Shown here piece after piece: positions 25,903 through 34,023 of a DNA stretch of 36,936 nucleotides; positions within the stretch are counted from its first letter, which is position 1, and every line of letters starts with the position of its first letter. The notes under the pieces were generated by a model, which did not search any database, was not told where the DNA came from, and saw only the letters and a program-made list of their open reading frames with translations. The position numbers and the translations under genes were made by a program. This DNA is from Cyanobacteriota bacterium (lineage in GTDB: Bacteria > Cyanobacteriota > Cyanobacteriia > Pseudanabaenales > Pseudanabaenaceae): contig JANXUJ010000010.1 of NCBI GenBank assembly GCA_025356295.1, forward strand, positions 1-36,936, in the 5' to 3' direction.

Positions 25903-28011
25903 ATGACTGCCCAACTGAATTATTTGATGTGTGCGCCTGATCACTATGATGTGGACTATGTGATCAATCCTTGGATGGAGGGTAATGTCCATAAGTCGAG
26001 CCGCGATCGCGCTGTGGTGCAATGGCAAAAACTTTATGAAGTCCTTAAGGGTTTAGTCAATGTGCAGCTCGTGACACCCGAAAAGGGCTGGCCAGATATG
26101 GTGTTTACCGCAAATGCAGGGCTAGTATTGGGCAATAAAGCTGTGCTGAGCCGTTTTTTACATAAAGAGCGTCAAGGCGAAGAGCCATACTTTAAAGCAT
26201 GGTTTGAGGCTAATGGCTTCACCGTATTTGAACTGCCTAAGGATTTACCTTTTGAAGGCGCTGGCGATGCCTTGTTCGATCGCGCGGGTGGTTGGCTATG
26301 GGCTGGTTATGGTTTTCGCTCCGAGCTTGACGCGCATCCCTATCTTGCCAAATGGCTAGATGTGGAGGTTCTCTCGTTGCGTTTAATCGACAATCGTTTC
26401 TATCATCTTGATACTTGCTTTTGTCCTTTAACTGGCGGCTATTTACTCTATTATCCACCTGCATTCGATTCCTATTCCAATCGCTTGATTGAGATGCGGG
26501 TTCCTGCGGATAAGCGAATTGTGATCGAAGAAGCGGATGCAGTTAACTTCGCCTGTAATGCAGTGAATGTCGATCGTAATGTGGTGATGAATAAAATCAG
26601 CGATCGCTTAAAACAACAGATTACTAATTGTGGTTTTAATGTAATCGAGACTCCGCTAACTGAGTTTCTCAAAGCAGGCGGTGCGGCTAAATGCTTGACT
26701 TTACGAAGCGTTGAAATTCCGATTGCAAATGAGCAAGTTGCCATTGAACCAAGTGGAGTTGAAGCACGCATTGTCGAACTCAGAGGACATTTGCTTGACT
26801 CAGGCATTATCAATCGTGCGCTCGATCTGGTTACTGACAATGGCGGCAGCTTTCAAGTATTAGAGTTTAGCCTCGGTGAGCAGAGACAAAGCACTTCTAT
26901 CGCTAGGATTCGCATCTCTGCACCATCTCATGATCTGATGGAAACGATCATGGGCGAACTGATCGAAATCGGCGCAGTTTTACAAGATCGCGATACATCT
27001 GATGCAAAGCTTGAGCCTGTGTTGCAAGATGGAGTCGGTCCTGACGACTTCTATGTGAGTACGATTTATCCAACTGAAGCCTGTGTGAATGGTGAATGGA
27101 TTCGTTGTACTAATCAACGTATGGATGCCGCGATCGCTATTAGTCCCGATGGCACAGCAAACTGTAAGCTGTTGCGCGATCTCATAGTCGGCGATCGCGT
27201 AGTTGTTGGTTATGACGGTGTGCGGACTGTGCGTAAGCCCGAAGCGAGAAATAACGTCCAAAAAGAAGAGTTCTCGTTCATGGGTGCGGGTGTATCGAGC
27301 GAACGCCGCGTGGAACTTGTGGTCGAACAGATTGCTTGGGAACTTCGCCAAATCCGCGATCGCGGTGGTAAGTTAGTCATCTCCTGTGGTCCTGTGGTGG
27401 TGCATACAGGTGGCGCTCCTCACCTTGCTTATTTAATTCGTGAAGGTTATGTGCAGTCGATGCTCGGTGGTAATGCGATCGCAGTTCACGATATGGAGCA
27501 ATCGTCAATGGGAACGTCTCTCGGAGTCGATCTCAAACGTGGTATCAGCGTCAAAGGTGGACATCGTCATCATCTGAAAGTGATTAACTCCATCCGTCGT
27601 TATGGCAGCATCCACAAAGCAGTCGCGGCTGGGTTTGTGAAGAGCGGCGTGATGTATGAATGTGTGACCAACAACGTTCCTTTTGTACTCGCTGGTTCTA
27701 TTCGTGATGATGGACCGCTTCCAGATACGGTCACGGATATGCTCGAAGCTCAACTCCTCTATAGCGAACAAATTCGCGGCGCAGATATGATCTTGATGCT
27801 GTCATCAATGCTGCATTCTATTGGTGTCGGTAACATGACTCCTGCAGGTGTGAAGATGGTTTGTGTGGATATCAATCCTGCGGTTGTGACCAAGCTATCT
27901 GATCGCGGTTCGGTTGAGTCAGTTGGTGTTGTCACCGATGTTGGTCTATTCCTCAGCTTGCTAGTTCAACAATTGAAGAAGATGGATAGCCCTGTGGCAG
28001 TTGCAGTTTAA
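25903..28011 (+). CDS. argZ: Bifunctional arginine dihydrolase / ornithine cyclodeaminase
   Basis: ArgZ (AgrE in Anabaena), a cyanobacterial enzyme that turns arginine into ornithine, CO2 and ammonia with its N-terminal half and ornithine into proline with its C-terminal half. It has 702 residues, full length. In the N-terminal guanidino-group hydrolase domain N71 (FTANAGL), H168 (YHLDTCF) and C264 (AAKCLTL) match the known catalytic positions. A linker domain begins near residue 285. The C-terminal half (for example LVISCGPVVVHTGGAPHLAY and SMLHSIGVGNMTPAGVKMVC) is the LOR/SDH-type cyclodeaminase region. The enzyme drives nitrogen release from arginine and cyanophycin. Own promoter region and terminator, so monocistronic. 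Confidence 0.95.
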   Translation: MTAQLNYLMCAPDHYDVDYVINPWMEGNVHKSSRDRAVVQWQKLYEVLKGLVNVQLVTPEKGWPDMVFTANAGLVLGNKAVLSRFLHKERQGEEPYFKAWFEANGFTVFELPKDLPFEGAGDALFDRAGGWLWAGYGFRSELDAHPYLAKWLDVEVLSLRLIDNRFYHLDTCFCPLTGGYLLYYPPAFDSYSNRLIEMRVPADKRIVIEEADAVNFACNAVNVDRNVVMNKISDRLKQQITNCGFNVIETPLTEFLKAGGAAKCLTLRSVEIPIANEQVAIEPSGVEARIVELRGHLLDSGIINRALDLVTDNGGSFQVLEFSLGEQRQSTSIARIRISAPSHDLMETIMGELIEIGAVLQDRDTSDAKLEPVLQDGVGPDDFYVSTIYPTEACVNGEWIRCTNQRMDAAIAISPDGTANCKLLRDLIVGDRVVVGYDGVRTVRKPEARNNVQKEEFSFMGAGVSSERRVELVVEQIAWELRQIRDRGGKLVISCGPVVVHTGGAPHLAYLIREGYVQSMLGGNAIAVHDMEQSSMGTSLGVDLKRGISVKGGHRHHLKVINSIRRYGSIHKAVAAGFVKSGVMYECVTNNVPFVLAGSIRDDGPLPDTVTDMLEAQLLYSEQIRGADMILMLSSMLHSIGVGNMTPAGVKMVCVDINPAVVTKLSDRGSVESVGVVTDVGLFLSLLVQQLKKMDSPVAVAV

Positions 28012-28015
28012 AAGC

Positions 28016-28048
28016 AAAGATGCTCCTGCTTTCAGCAGGAGCATCTTT
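28016..28048. terminator. 15-bp perfect hairpin after argZ
   Basis: AAAGATGCTCCTGCT (28016-28030) pairs with 28034-28048 around a TTC loop, starting four bases after the argZ stop. A/T-rich flanks make it a standard intrinsic terminator. Confidence 0.9.
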
Positions 28049-28166
28049 AAATAAAATAGCGATCGCACTTTTTCCCATCCTCTTCAACTCTTCCAAAATA
28101 TCTTAGGCTAATGAGTAAACATCAATAGTGATCGCATATTCATTCCTTTAATTGGCAATCTATATC

Positions 28167-28430
28167 CTATATCTCATAAGCCTTACTACGATGAGCGATC
28201 GCTACAACAAACACTTGCACTATTTCATCTTCAACTGAATAAATAATCCTATAATCGCCAATGCGATAGCGATATAAATTTGAATATTCTCCCTTGAGCG
28301 CTTTGATGTTGGGGTGCGATCGCGGATATTGTTCTAATTGTTGTAAGCATTTAGCAATCTTTTTCGCTAAAGCTTTATCTGCTTTAGAATAGACTTTTTG
28401 AGCGTCAGGATGGAGTAAAATTTCATACAT
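28167..28430 (-). CDS. RelE/ParE-family toxin
   Basis: An 87-residue toxin of the RelE/ParE superfamily. MYEILLHPDAQKVYSKADKA, IKALKGEYSNLYRYRIGDYR and IIYSVEDEIVQVFVVAIAHR are the standard strands and helices. Arg residues in YRYRIGDYR and HRSKAYE occupy the positions used for mRNA cleavage in RelE proteins; activity is inferred. It is the second gene of the pair: its ATG overlaps the end of the antitoxin gene by eight bases. The gap before argZ's terminator holds nothing else. Confidence 0.9.
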   Translation of the reverse strand: MYEILLHPDAQKVYSKADKALAKKIAKCLQQLEQYPRSHPNIKALKGEYSNLYRYRIGDYRIIYSVEDEIVQVFVVAIAHRSKAYEI

Positions 28431-28695
28431 CAGAACGCACCGCTCTCCAATTTACATATTGGCTTTTAGGTGTTGATTGATTCTGTTTGACACGCTCTAA
28501 TAGTCCTGAAATTGATAATAGCTCTTGAGTTGCTGCTTCGCTTTCGGCATTTGCCAAGAAGGCTGCAAAATCGGCAACTACTTTTAATCTTTCTGGAGAT
28601 AGTTGTTTAATCGATTCACTCAGTTGATTCTGTATTTCCGTTACTGATATCGTTGAGGACTTATCGACAATAGATATGTCATTGAATGTGTTCAT
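28423..28695 (-). CDS. Antitoxin partner of the RelE/ParE toxin
   Basis: A 90-residue protein directly upstream of the toxin, with an eight-base overlap. The middle, QLSPERLKVVADFAAFLANA then ESEAATQELL, is a common helical motif in cyanobacterial antitoxin-like proteins. No ribbon-helix-helix or Xre domain is obvious; the N-terminal 20 residues (ISIVDKSSTISVTEIQNQLS) may be the DNA-contacting part. Role is assigned from gene order and overlap. Confidence 0.75.
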   Translation of the reverse strand: MNTFNDISIVDKSSTISVTEIQNQLSESIKQLSPERLKVVADFAAFLANAESEAATQELLSISGLLERVKQNQSTPKSQYVNWRAVRSDV

Positions 28696-28714
28696 TTTGA
28701 TTGCTAGGTTTGTT

Positions 28715-28740
28715 TTAAGTGTCTACAGTTTAGCACTTAA
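28715..28740. promoter_or_regulatory. Inverted repeat, candidate operator of the RelE-type pair
   Basis: TTAAGTG (28715-28721) and CACTTAA (28734-28740) are perfect inverted repeats 12 bases apart, starting 20 bases upstream of the antitoxin ATG on the minus strand. Position and symmetry fit an autoregulatory operator. Confidence 0.45.
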
Positions 28741-28794
28741 GAAAATAGAATCAATAATTGCTATTAAACAGCAATCGCCTATCTAATTCTCACA

Positions 28795-28823
28795 TTGACA
28801 AGTGTGTAAATCTCGCAGATAGT
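28795..28823 (+). promoter_or_regulatory. Possible promoter of the pentapeptide-repeat/nuclease operon
   Basis: TTGACA (28795-28800), a 17-base spacer, then GATAGT (28818-28823), four of six against the -10 consensus. The distance to the start codon is about 180 bases. A second weak candidate is TATAAA at 28949-28954. The remainder of 28741-29005 contains no gene that I can support. Confidence 0.3.
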
Positions 28824-29005
28824 AGAAGCGATCGCCTCTTTCTCCCTGACTCTTCTCTCTTCCCAAATATCCCGCTAATGGTGAAGATAACTCGTTTTTA
28901 TTATTTCTGTCAAACAACCATAAATTAATGCTATTTTAAGAGACGTGGTATAAAAATCAGTAAAATAATTTAACACTAAGAAACGTTTAGTAATTAGTTT
29001 TAAGA

Positions 29006-29839
29006 ATGACGGAAATAACTAACTCAAATCAGGATACTCCAGAGGCTCAACCAGCTAAACCAGTAAGAACTCTTGAAGCCTTGCTTGAACTATATCAACA
29101 AGGGCATCGCAATTTCTCTGGCTCAGATTTGCGTGGGGTGACGGTAGATATGGTAGACAAAGAAATTAAATATATTGACTTGAAAGGAATTATTCTTACA
29201 GGATCAAATCTTACTGCTATTGTGTTTAGCAAATCGAATCCGACCTTTAAAGTTGATTTAACAGGGTCTATTTTTAAAGATTGCAATCTGCGATTAGCTA
29301 ATTTATCTTATTGTAGGCTTGATCAATGCAATTTTAGTAATGCAGATTTAAGTGGGGCTAATCTATCGGGTTGTTCCTGTAGAGGTTCGGATTTTATAAA
29401 AGCAATTCTTCAAAACATAAGTTTTGGCGGTAGTTCTGATTTTACAGCTTCAGATTTTACTGGGGTTAGTTTTCTGAGATCAACACTGCAATATGCCAAT
29501 TTCACCGCATCAAATTTTTCTGGATCGGACTTGCGCTCAGCTAAACTCAGTGGTACTTTCACCGCATCAAATTTTTCAGGAGCTAATTTATCATCAGCAT
29601 CTCTAACTGGTCAATTCTCTCAAGCTATTTTTCGTAAAACTAATTTCAATAAGGCAGTTCTAAATTCCTTTACTGCACAGAGTACAGATTTCTCAGATGC
29701 AGATTTACGAGTTTCAGAAGTCTCTAGCACAAATCTTAAATATTGTTATTACAACTCAAACACAAAGTTTAGTGACAGTCTTGATCCTGTTGCTTCGGGA
29801 ATGGAACTTAGTGAAGATGAGATTGAATCAGAGGATTAG
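29006..29839 (+). CDS. Pentapeptide-repeat protein
   Basis: A 277-residue soluble protein. Residues 1-35 are a short helical leader (RTLEALLELYQQGHRNFSGS). Residues about 38-250 are pentapeptide repeats of the A(D/N)LXX type: FSNADLSGANLSGCSCRGSD, FTASDFTGVSF, SNFSGSDLRSAKLSG, SNFSGANLSSASLTG, TDFSDADLRVSEV. Such repeats fold into a square right-handed beta-helix; some members (Qnr, MfpA) mimic DNA and bind gyrase. The C-terminus is strongly acidic (ELSEDEIESED). A 19-residue internal duplication is visible at residues 166-184 and 185-203. Its stop is five bases from the start of the nuclease gene, so they form an operon. Confidence 0.88.
   Translation: MTEITNSNQDTPEAQPAKPVRTLEALLELYQQGHRNFSGSDLRGVTVDMVDKEIKYIDLKGIILTGSNLTAIVFSKSNPTFKVDLTGSIFKDCNLRLANLSYCRLDQCNFSNADLSGANLSGCSCRGSDFIKAILQNISFGGSSDFTASDFTGVSFLRSTLQYANFTASNFSGSDLRSAKLSGTFTASNFSGANLSSASLTGQFSQAIFRKTNFNKAVLNSFTAQSTDFSDADLRVSEVSSTNLKYCYYNSNTKFSDSLDPVASGMELSEDEIESED
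29501..29581 (+). repeat. 57-bp period duplication inside the pentapeptide gene
   Basis: A 24-base segment at 29501-29524 recurs at 29558-29581 with one mismatch, a period of 57 bases (19 codons). It encodes FTASNFSG twice. The period is one residue short of four pentapeptides, so the duplication shifts the repeat register. Confidence 0.8.
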
Positions 29840-29844
29840 AGACT

Positions 29845-30855
29845 GTGCTGAGAAAAACTGAACAGGGGTGGACGTTTGGAGAGGAAAGACTTTTAGAAGA
29901 CTTTGTTTGGGATTCTTTAGATGATTTGGATTTAGTTCCAATTAAGCGTCAATTTGGCATTAATGGTGAGTATTGCGATATCCTTGCCAAGACAAAAACT
30001 AACCAGCTTGTTGTGTTGGAATTAAAAAACACTGACGATCGCTACATTATTCATCAACTTACTCGCTATTATCACGGACTCAGGACTACTAAGCCTTTTA
30101 AAGACTCTGTAGACTACGAGCAGCCAATTCGTCTAATTGCGATCGCGCCAGACTTTCATCGACATAATTTTATTGATCGTCGCTATAATTTACTGCAATT
30201 TGAGTTTATTCGATTTGAAGTTCTCAATCAAACAGATGATTTTTATTTGCACTTTTATCTCGAAGGACGTAAAGAACTCACTATCCTAAAGCCAATTCCT
30301 TTTGTTGAGGCTGGGAAACCTTCATCTCAATCTCAAAGTGATATTGATGTGCCAACACCACCAAGGATGTTAATCAATACGCTCGATCAACTTACTCCTA
30401 TAGCCAAAATCGAGATTTTGAGGCTTCGAGAAAAAATGCTGGGTTTCAATAAACGGATTAAAGAAATTAAAGAGACAAGAAGTTTGTTCTATGGTCGAGG
30501 GAAAACAAAACCCTGTTGTCAGTTCAAATTAGTTCTACCAAGCAAAAACAATCAGTTTCGGTTTTCCAAAATTTCTCAAGTTTATGAATTTCAGTGCTAT
30601 TTGTGGCTACCAGTCCCTAAATGTCTACCCAACTTTGCGAATAAATCAAGTATTGGCAGAATGTATCTAGACTTTGAACCTAATTTTCGGGATATAAAAT
30701 CAATCTCTTATTGGAGTCCCAATAATCGTCAACCGTCGTTTGATTTGCCAATGCCTACTGAAAAATATTTTGATGAAATTGGCTTAGATAACTTCAACAC
30801 CAGCATAGATAAATTGTTTGAGTTAGCAATCAAGATTAACTTAGAAAGAAATTGA
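29845..30855 (+). CDS. PD-(D/E)XK nuclease-domain protein (NucS/EndoMS-like)
   Basis: A 336-residue protein from a GTG start, with GAGG about a dozen bases upstream inside the end of the previous gene. Residues about 10-85 form a restriction-endonuclease-like core: D45 (GEYCDIL), E59-x-K61 (VVLELKN) and QLTRYYHGL, the DUF91/NucS pattern, where the Gln-Arg helix contacts DNA. NucS cuts mismatched or branched DNA in archaea and actinobacteria. Residues about 165-336 are an unrecognised C-terminal region with FNKRIKEIKETRSLFYGRGK and a beta-rich part (YEFQCYLWLPVPKCLPNF). The tight coupling to the pentapeptide-repeat gene suggests a joint function, possibly DNA metabolism or defence. Confidence 0.78.
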   Translation: MLRKTEQGWTFGEERLLEDFVWDSLDDLDLVPIKRQFGINGEYCDILAKTKTNQLVVLELKNTDDRYIIHQLTRYYHGLRTTKPFKDSVDYEQPIRLIAIAPDFHRHNFIDRRYNLLQFEFIRFEVLNQTDDFYLHFYLEGRKELTILKPIPFVEAGKPSSQSQSDIDVPTPPRMLINTLDQLTPIAKIEILRLREKMLGFNKRIKEIKETRSLFYGRGKTKPCCQFKLVLPSKNNQFRFSKISQVYEFQCYLWLPVPKCLPNFANKSSIGRMYLDFEPNFRDIKSISYWSPNNRQPSFDLPMPTEKYFDEIGLDNFNTSIDKLFELAIKINLERN

Positions 30856-30994
30856 GAATTATTCTTCAAAATTCAGCGATCGCCATACTCATAAACCTAT
30901 CAACAAGTAAAAGGCGATCGCATATGCCGAGAATCATTCAGCAGTGTCATAATATAAAGCAGCGTAACCAATGCGATCGCTAAAGGTAAATTTT

Positions 30995-31120
30995 ATGAAT
31001 GCTAAATTGATTAATGGACAAACTAAGCTATCTATTAACATCTTAGTCAAAAATGAAAAAGATGGCAGAGTCAGCGCTTCTAAGCGATCTACTTTTCATC
31101 GACAGTTCCAGTTTGCTTAA
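30995..31120 (+). CDS. Possible 41-residue protein or gene remnant
   Basis: From ATG 30995 the plus strand encodes MNAKLINGQTKLSINILVKN and 21 more residues to TAA. A weak AGG lies nine bases upstream. The first half is protein-like; the second half (SASKRSTFHRQFQFA) is not, which would suit a truncated gene. Nothing is recognised. The surrounding stretch 30856-31201 otherwise contains only three HIP1 octamers and no clear terminator for the nuclease gene. Confidence 0.3.
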   Translation: MNAKLINGQTKLSINILVKNEKDGRVSASKRSTFHRQFQFA

Positions 31121-31201
31121 TTGCCGTAACCATTGGCTGCACCTCATCTATATGTATGTTCTTTGCATTATAATTAACATGACATCGGGAGATGTTCGGA
31201 T

Positions 31202-31579
31202 TTATCTAGATTCATCCGTAAACAATTTAGGCGCGATCGCATCCACACCTTGATTTTGGCGAAACCATCTCAAACCAGCATTTGCCAACCGACTGCCAAC
31301 CAACTGCCCATCAAACACAAAATCATCCGCTAGCAAACCAGTTGTCAGTTTTTGTAAGCCCACATCGGTGAGCGCCACCATGATCACACTTTTCTTCTCA
31401 GTCGTCACCGCGATCGCCTCAGCAGCCTCTAGCTCCTGCAAACGTTCTTGATAGATCGCCGCCTTCTCTTTGCCCTTACAAGTGCGCCGCAAAAGCTCAC
31501 TTTTCTTGACCTTTCCTTGTCCTGACCCCATATCCCACAAATTGAGAAGTAAGCGAATCTCTGTGTAAACTGTATTCAT
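31202..31579 (-). CDS. Small winged-helix-like protein of unknown function
   Basis: A 125-residue protein that I do not recognise by name. The N-terminal 70 residues (MNTVYTEIRLLLNLWDMGSG, then KVKKSELLRRTCKGKEKAAI, YQERLQELEAAEAIAV) have the helix-helix-wing layout of a winged-helix domain, followed by VALTDVGLQKL, which is typical of a PadR/MarR-like wing and terminal helix. The protein may be a DNA-binding regulator or an inactive relative. It diverges from the agmatine deiminase gene, with 152 bases between, and could regulate it; that is inference from position only. Confidence 0.6.
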   Translation of the reverse strand: MNTVYTEIRLLLNLWDMGSGQGKVKKSELLRRTCKGKEKAAIYQERLQELEAAEAIAVTTEKKSVIMVALTDVGLQKLTTGLLADDFVFDGQLVGSRLANAGLRWFRQNQGVDAIAPKLFTDESR

Positions 31580-31731
31580 ATCTGGATTATTAACCTGAAT
31601 TATGTACTAAATTTTGTAAAAACTTCAAATCAAAACTAAACTTAAGCAATTACGCCCACCGCTCTTAAGATAATACTTTTTCGTACTATTTTCTGCATTT
31701 TTGGCAATCAAATCAAAATACTGCAACCGAC

Positions 31732-32745
31732 ATGGATTATCCTCATCTCTCAGACTATATGCAGCCCGCTGAATGGCAACCTCATAGTGCTTGTTGGCTA
31801 GCCTTTCCCAGCCATCGCGATCTGTGGTTAGAGTCACTCGACATCGTTCAAACAGAATTTGTCGCTTTTGCCAAAGCGATCGCCACATCAGAAGCGCTAG
31901 AGATATTAGTCCTCGAAGAAAGCGCCGAACTGGCAAAAGAGCTTTTAGGTAATCTGTCTGTGCGCTTCCATCACATCCCCTTTGGCGACATCTGGATGCG
32001 CGACATCACACCGATCTATGTCAAAAATACTGATGGAAAATTGGGTGCTTTACATTTTAAATGGAACGGTTGGGGTGGCAAATATCTGCTGAAACATGAC
32101 GATCGCGTAGCTGATCGCATCCTCCAGACTCTAGATATACCTCGCTTTGAGTTTGATTGGGTACTAGAGGGTGGCGCGATCGAGGTTGATGGTGAAGGAA
32201 CTTGTCTGACTACTAAGCAATGTCTGCTCAATCCTAATCGCAATCCACAGATGGATCAAACCGCGATCGAATCTGGATTGAAATCAGCTTTGGGAGTAGA
32301 GAAGGTGCTATGGATAGAAGAGGGTTTGCTCAATGATCATACCGATGGACATATCGATACGATCGCCCGTTTTATTGCGCCACATACGGTCATGTGTATG
32401 CAACCAACGATACCAGACGATCCAAATTGTCAAGTTCTCCATGATATTGCCGAACAGTTAGAAGCAATGACTGACACCAAGGGTCGTAAATTGAAGGTGA
32501 TTAAGATTCCATCCCCTCATCTAGTTCTTGATAATGAAGGGGAAATCATGCCTGCCAGTTATCTTAACTTTTATATCTCTAACGATAGCGTGATTATTCC
32601 CACCTATGGCTCTGTTAATGATGATCTCGCAGTTGCCGAAATCGCCAAACACTTCCCAAATCGCAAAGCGATCGGACTGTCAGCAAAAAATATTCTCTTA
32701 GGTGGTGGTGCATTCCATTGCATCACCTGTCACCAACCGAAATAG
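31732..32745 (+). CDS. aguA: Agmatine deiminase
   Basis: A guanidino-group deiminase of the PAD_porph family that converts agmatine to N-carbamoylputrescine and ammonia, part of the arginine decarboxylase route to putrescine. It has 337 residues. Characteristic segments: MQPAEWQPHSACWLAFPSHR, FGDIWMRDITPIYV (substrate aspartate), LEGGAIEVDG, NDHTDGHIDTIARF (catalytic His), and the nucleophile C330 in GGGAFHCITCHQP. No N-carbamoylputrescine amidase gene is adjacent. It lies 24 bases upstream of prmA, probably co-transcribed. Together with argZ it gives two arginine-related hydrolases of the same superfamily within 7 kb. Confidence 0.92.
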   Translation: MDYPHLSDYMQPAEWQPHSACWLAFPSHRDLWLESLDIVQTEFVAFAKAIATSEALEILVLEESAELAKELLGNLSVRFHHIPFGDIWMRDITPIYVKNTDGKLGALHFKWNGWGGKYLLKHDDRVADRILQTLDIPRFEFDWVLEGGAIEVDGEGTCLTTKQCLLNPNRNPQMDQTAIESGLKSALGVEKVLWIEEGLLNDHTDGHIDTIARFIAPHTVMCMQPTIPDDPNCQVLHDIAEQLEAMTDTKGRKLKVIKIPSPHLVLDNEGEIMPASYLNFYISNDSVIIPTYGSVNDDLAVAEIAKHFPNRKAIGLSAKNILLGGGAFHCITCHQPK

Positions 32746-32769
32746 TCAATCAAGGGCGACACAAGCATT

Positions 32770-33726
32770 ATGTCATGGATAGAACTAAGTCTCGATACTA
32801 CTGATGAAGCAGTTGATTGGGTTTGCACTTTACTTGCTAATGCGATCGCACTGGCAGATATGCAAATCAATAAATATCAAGGTGCCTCATCCAAATGGAC
32901 ATTTACGATCTTGATGTACTTGTCAGAAGACATGCATATTCATCAAAGAATAGAAGCGATCGCTTCTATTCTCAAGCCACTGCATCGCACAGATATGACC
33001 ACTGAATTAAGAACTTTTGTGGTTGCACAAAAACTTGTTGAGATAGAAGCAACTGAAACTTCTTCTAACGATTCTCTAATTAAACGGATCAGCGATCGCT
33101 TTGTGATTGTATCGCCAAACTCCAGCTATCAATCAAGCAATCCCCAAGAAATCATCTTGCATCTGCAAAATAGCCTCGCCTTTGGTAGCGGTTTGCATCC
33201 CGCCACAATTTTGAGTCTGCGGCTCCTAGAGCGTCATGTTAAACCCACCACATATACCCTCGATCTTGGCTCAGGTTCAGGGATTTTGACAGTGGCGATC
33301 GCTAAGCTCGGCGCAAAGGTTTTGGCGATCGATAATGATGCGATCGCTGTAGCTGCAACTGAAGACGCAGTGAGCCTTAATCAAGTCACGTCAGAGGTGA
33401 AAGTAATTTGTGGCAGCCTCGGCAGTGCTAGTCAGCTAGGGCATTGGATGGGCGGCGATAGCAGCGACTCCGTGACCGAAATCTATCCTGATGGACAATT
33501 TGATTTGATAGTCGCAAATATTTTTGCACGAGTCCATATTTCTCTCGCTACCGAGTTTTATAGAGCTTTACAAAAGCCTTCAGGAATATTAATTACCGCA
33601 GGTTATACCCGCGATCGCGAAGCCGATATTACAGCAGCTATGAGTGCGGCAGGATTGACAGTATGCGATCGCGAACAGATTGATGAATGGATAGCGATCG
33701 CTTTTTGTCACCAAAATATGGCTTAA
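32770..33726 (+). CDS. prmA: Ribosomal protein L11 methyltransferase
   Basis: PrmA, an S-adenosylmethionine-dependent enzyme that methylates lysines and the N-terminus of ribosomal protein L11. It has 318 residues. The N-terminal 100 residues (MSWIELSLDTTDEAVDWVCT) form the substrate-binding domain. The methyltransferase core carries LALAFGSGLHPAT-like sequence (here LAFGSGLHPATILSLRLLE), motif I LDLGSGSGILTVAIAKLGAK, the acidic AIDNDAIA, and FDLIVANIFARV. ATG 32770 follows aguA by 24 bases. A small hairpin follows. Confidence 0.92.
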   Translation: MSWIELSLDTTDEAVDWVCTLLANAIALADMQINKYQGASSKWTFTILMYLSEDMHIHQRIEAIASILKPLHRTDMTTELRTFVVAQKLVEIEATETSSNDSLIKRISDRFVIVSPNSSYQSSNPQEIILHLQNSLAFGSGLHPATILSLRLLERHVKPTTYTLDLGSGSGILTVAIAKLGAKVLAIDNDAIAVAATEDAVSLNQVTSEVKVICGSLGSASQLGHWMGGDSSDSVTEIYPDGQFDLIVANIFARVHISLATEFYRALQKPSGILITAGYTRDREADITAAMSAAGLTVCDREQIDEWIAIAFCHQNMA

Positions 33727-33733
33727 TATGATA

Positions 33734-33760
33734 CTAGAAGCAGGCGACCCACGCTTCTAG
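33734..33760. terminator. Weak hairpin after prmA
   Basis: CTAGAAGC (33734-33741) and GCTTCTAG (33753-33760) pair over eight bases with an 11-base loop, followed by GTTTTAA. It could terminate prmA or attenuate read-through into the small membrane-protein gene. Confidence 0.45.
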
Positions 33761-33792
33761 GTTTTAAGGTTACTTATTTAGGAGAATATCTC

Positions 33793-34008
33793 ATGTATAC
33801 CCCTTTAATTAGTTTCACTTTATTGGTCATCCTATTTTTAGGAATAGCCTTTACCCTAAGTTATTTCTGGTGGGCAGATCGCTACAAAACCCCAGAAGTT
33901 ATCGCCGCCGAAGTAATGCAATTCTCTGAACAATTTACCAACGCATTTTCAGTTTTCGCCGTGGGAATGCTCGCTTTGGGAATCATGTTGATATTTCTGA
34001 GAGCCTAA
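33793..34008 (+). CDS. Small two-helix membrane protein
   Basis: A 71-residue protein with two membrane helices: ISFTLLVILFLGIAFTLSYF (residues about 6-25) and FSVFAVGMLALGIMLIFLR (about 52-70), joined by a hydrophilic segment with DRYKTPEVIAAEV. AGGAG lies about ten bases before the ATG, a strong ribosome site. I do not recognise the family. It is convergent with the four-helix protein at 34024, with only 15 bases between. Confidence 0.7.
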   Translation: MYTPLISFTLLVILFLGIAFTLSYFWWADRYKTPEVIAAEVMQFSEQFTNAFSVFAVGMLALGIMLIFLRA

Positions 34009-34023
34009 TCAAAACGATAAGCT

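Noticed and set aside
31053..31253. 66-codon open frame on the plus strand
   Set aside because: It overlaps the end of the minus-strand winged-helix-like gene and the 41-codon frame; it is not protein-like.
31625..31936. 103-codon open frame on the minus strand
   Set aside because: Antisense to the start of the agmatine deiminase gene.
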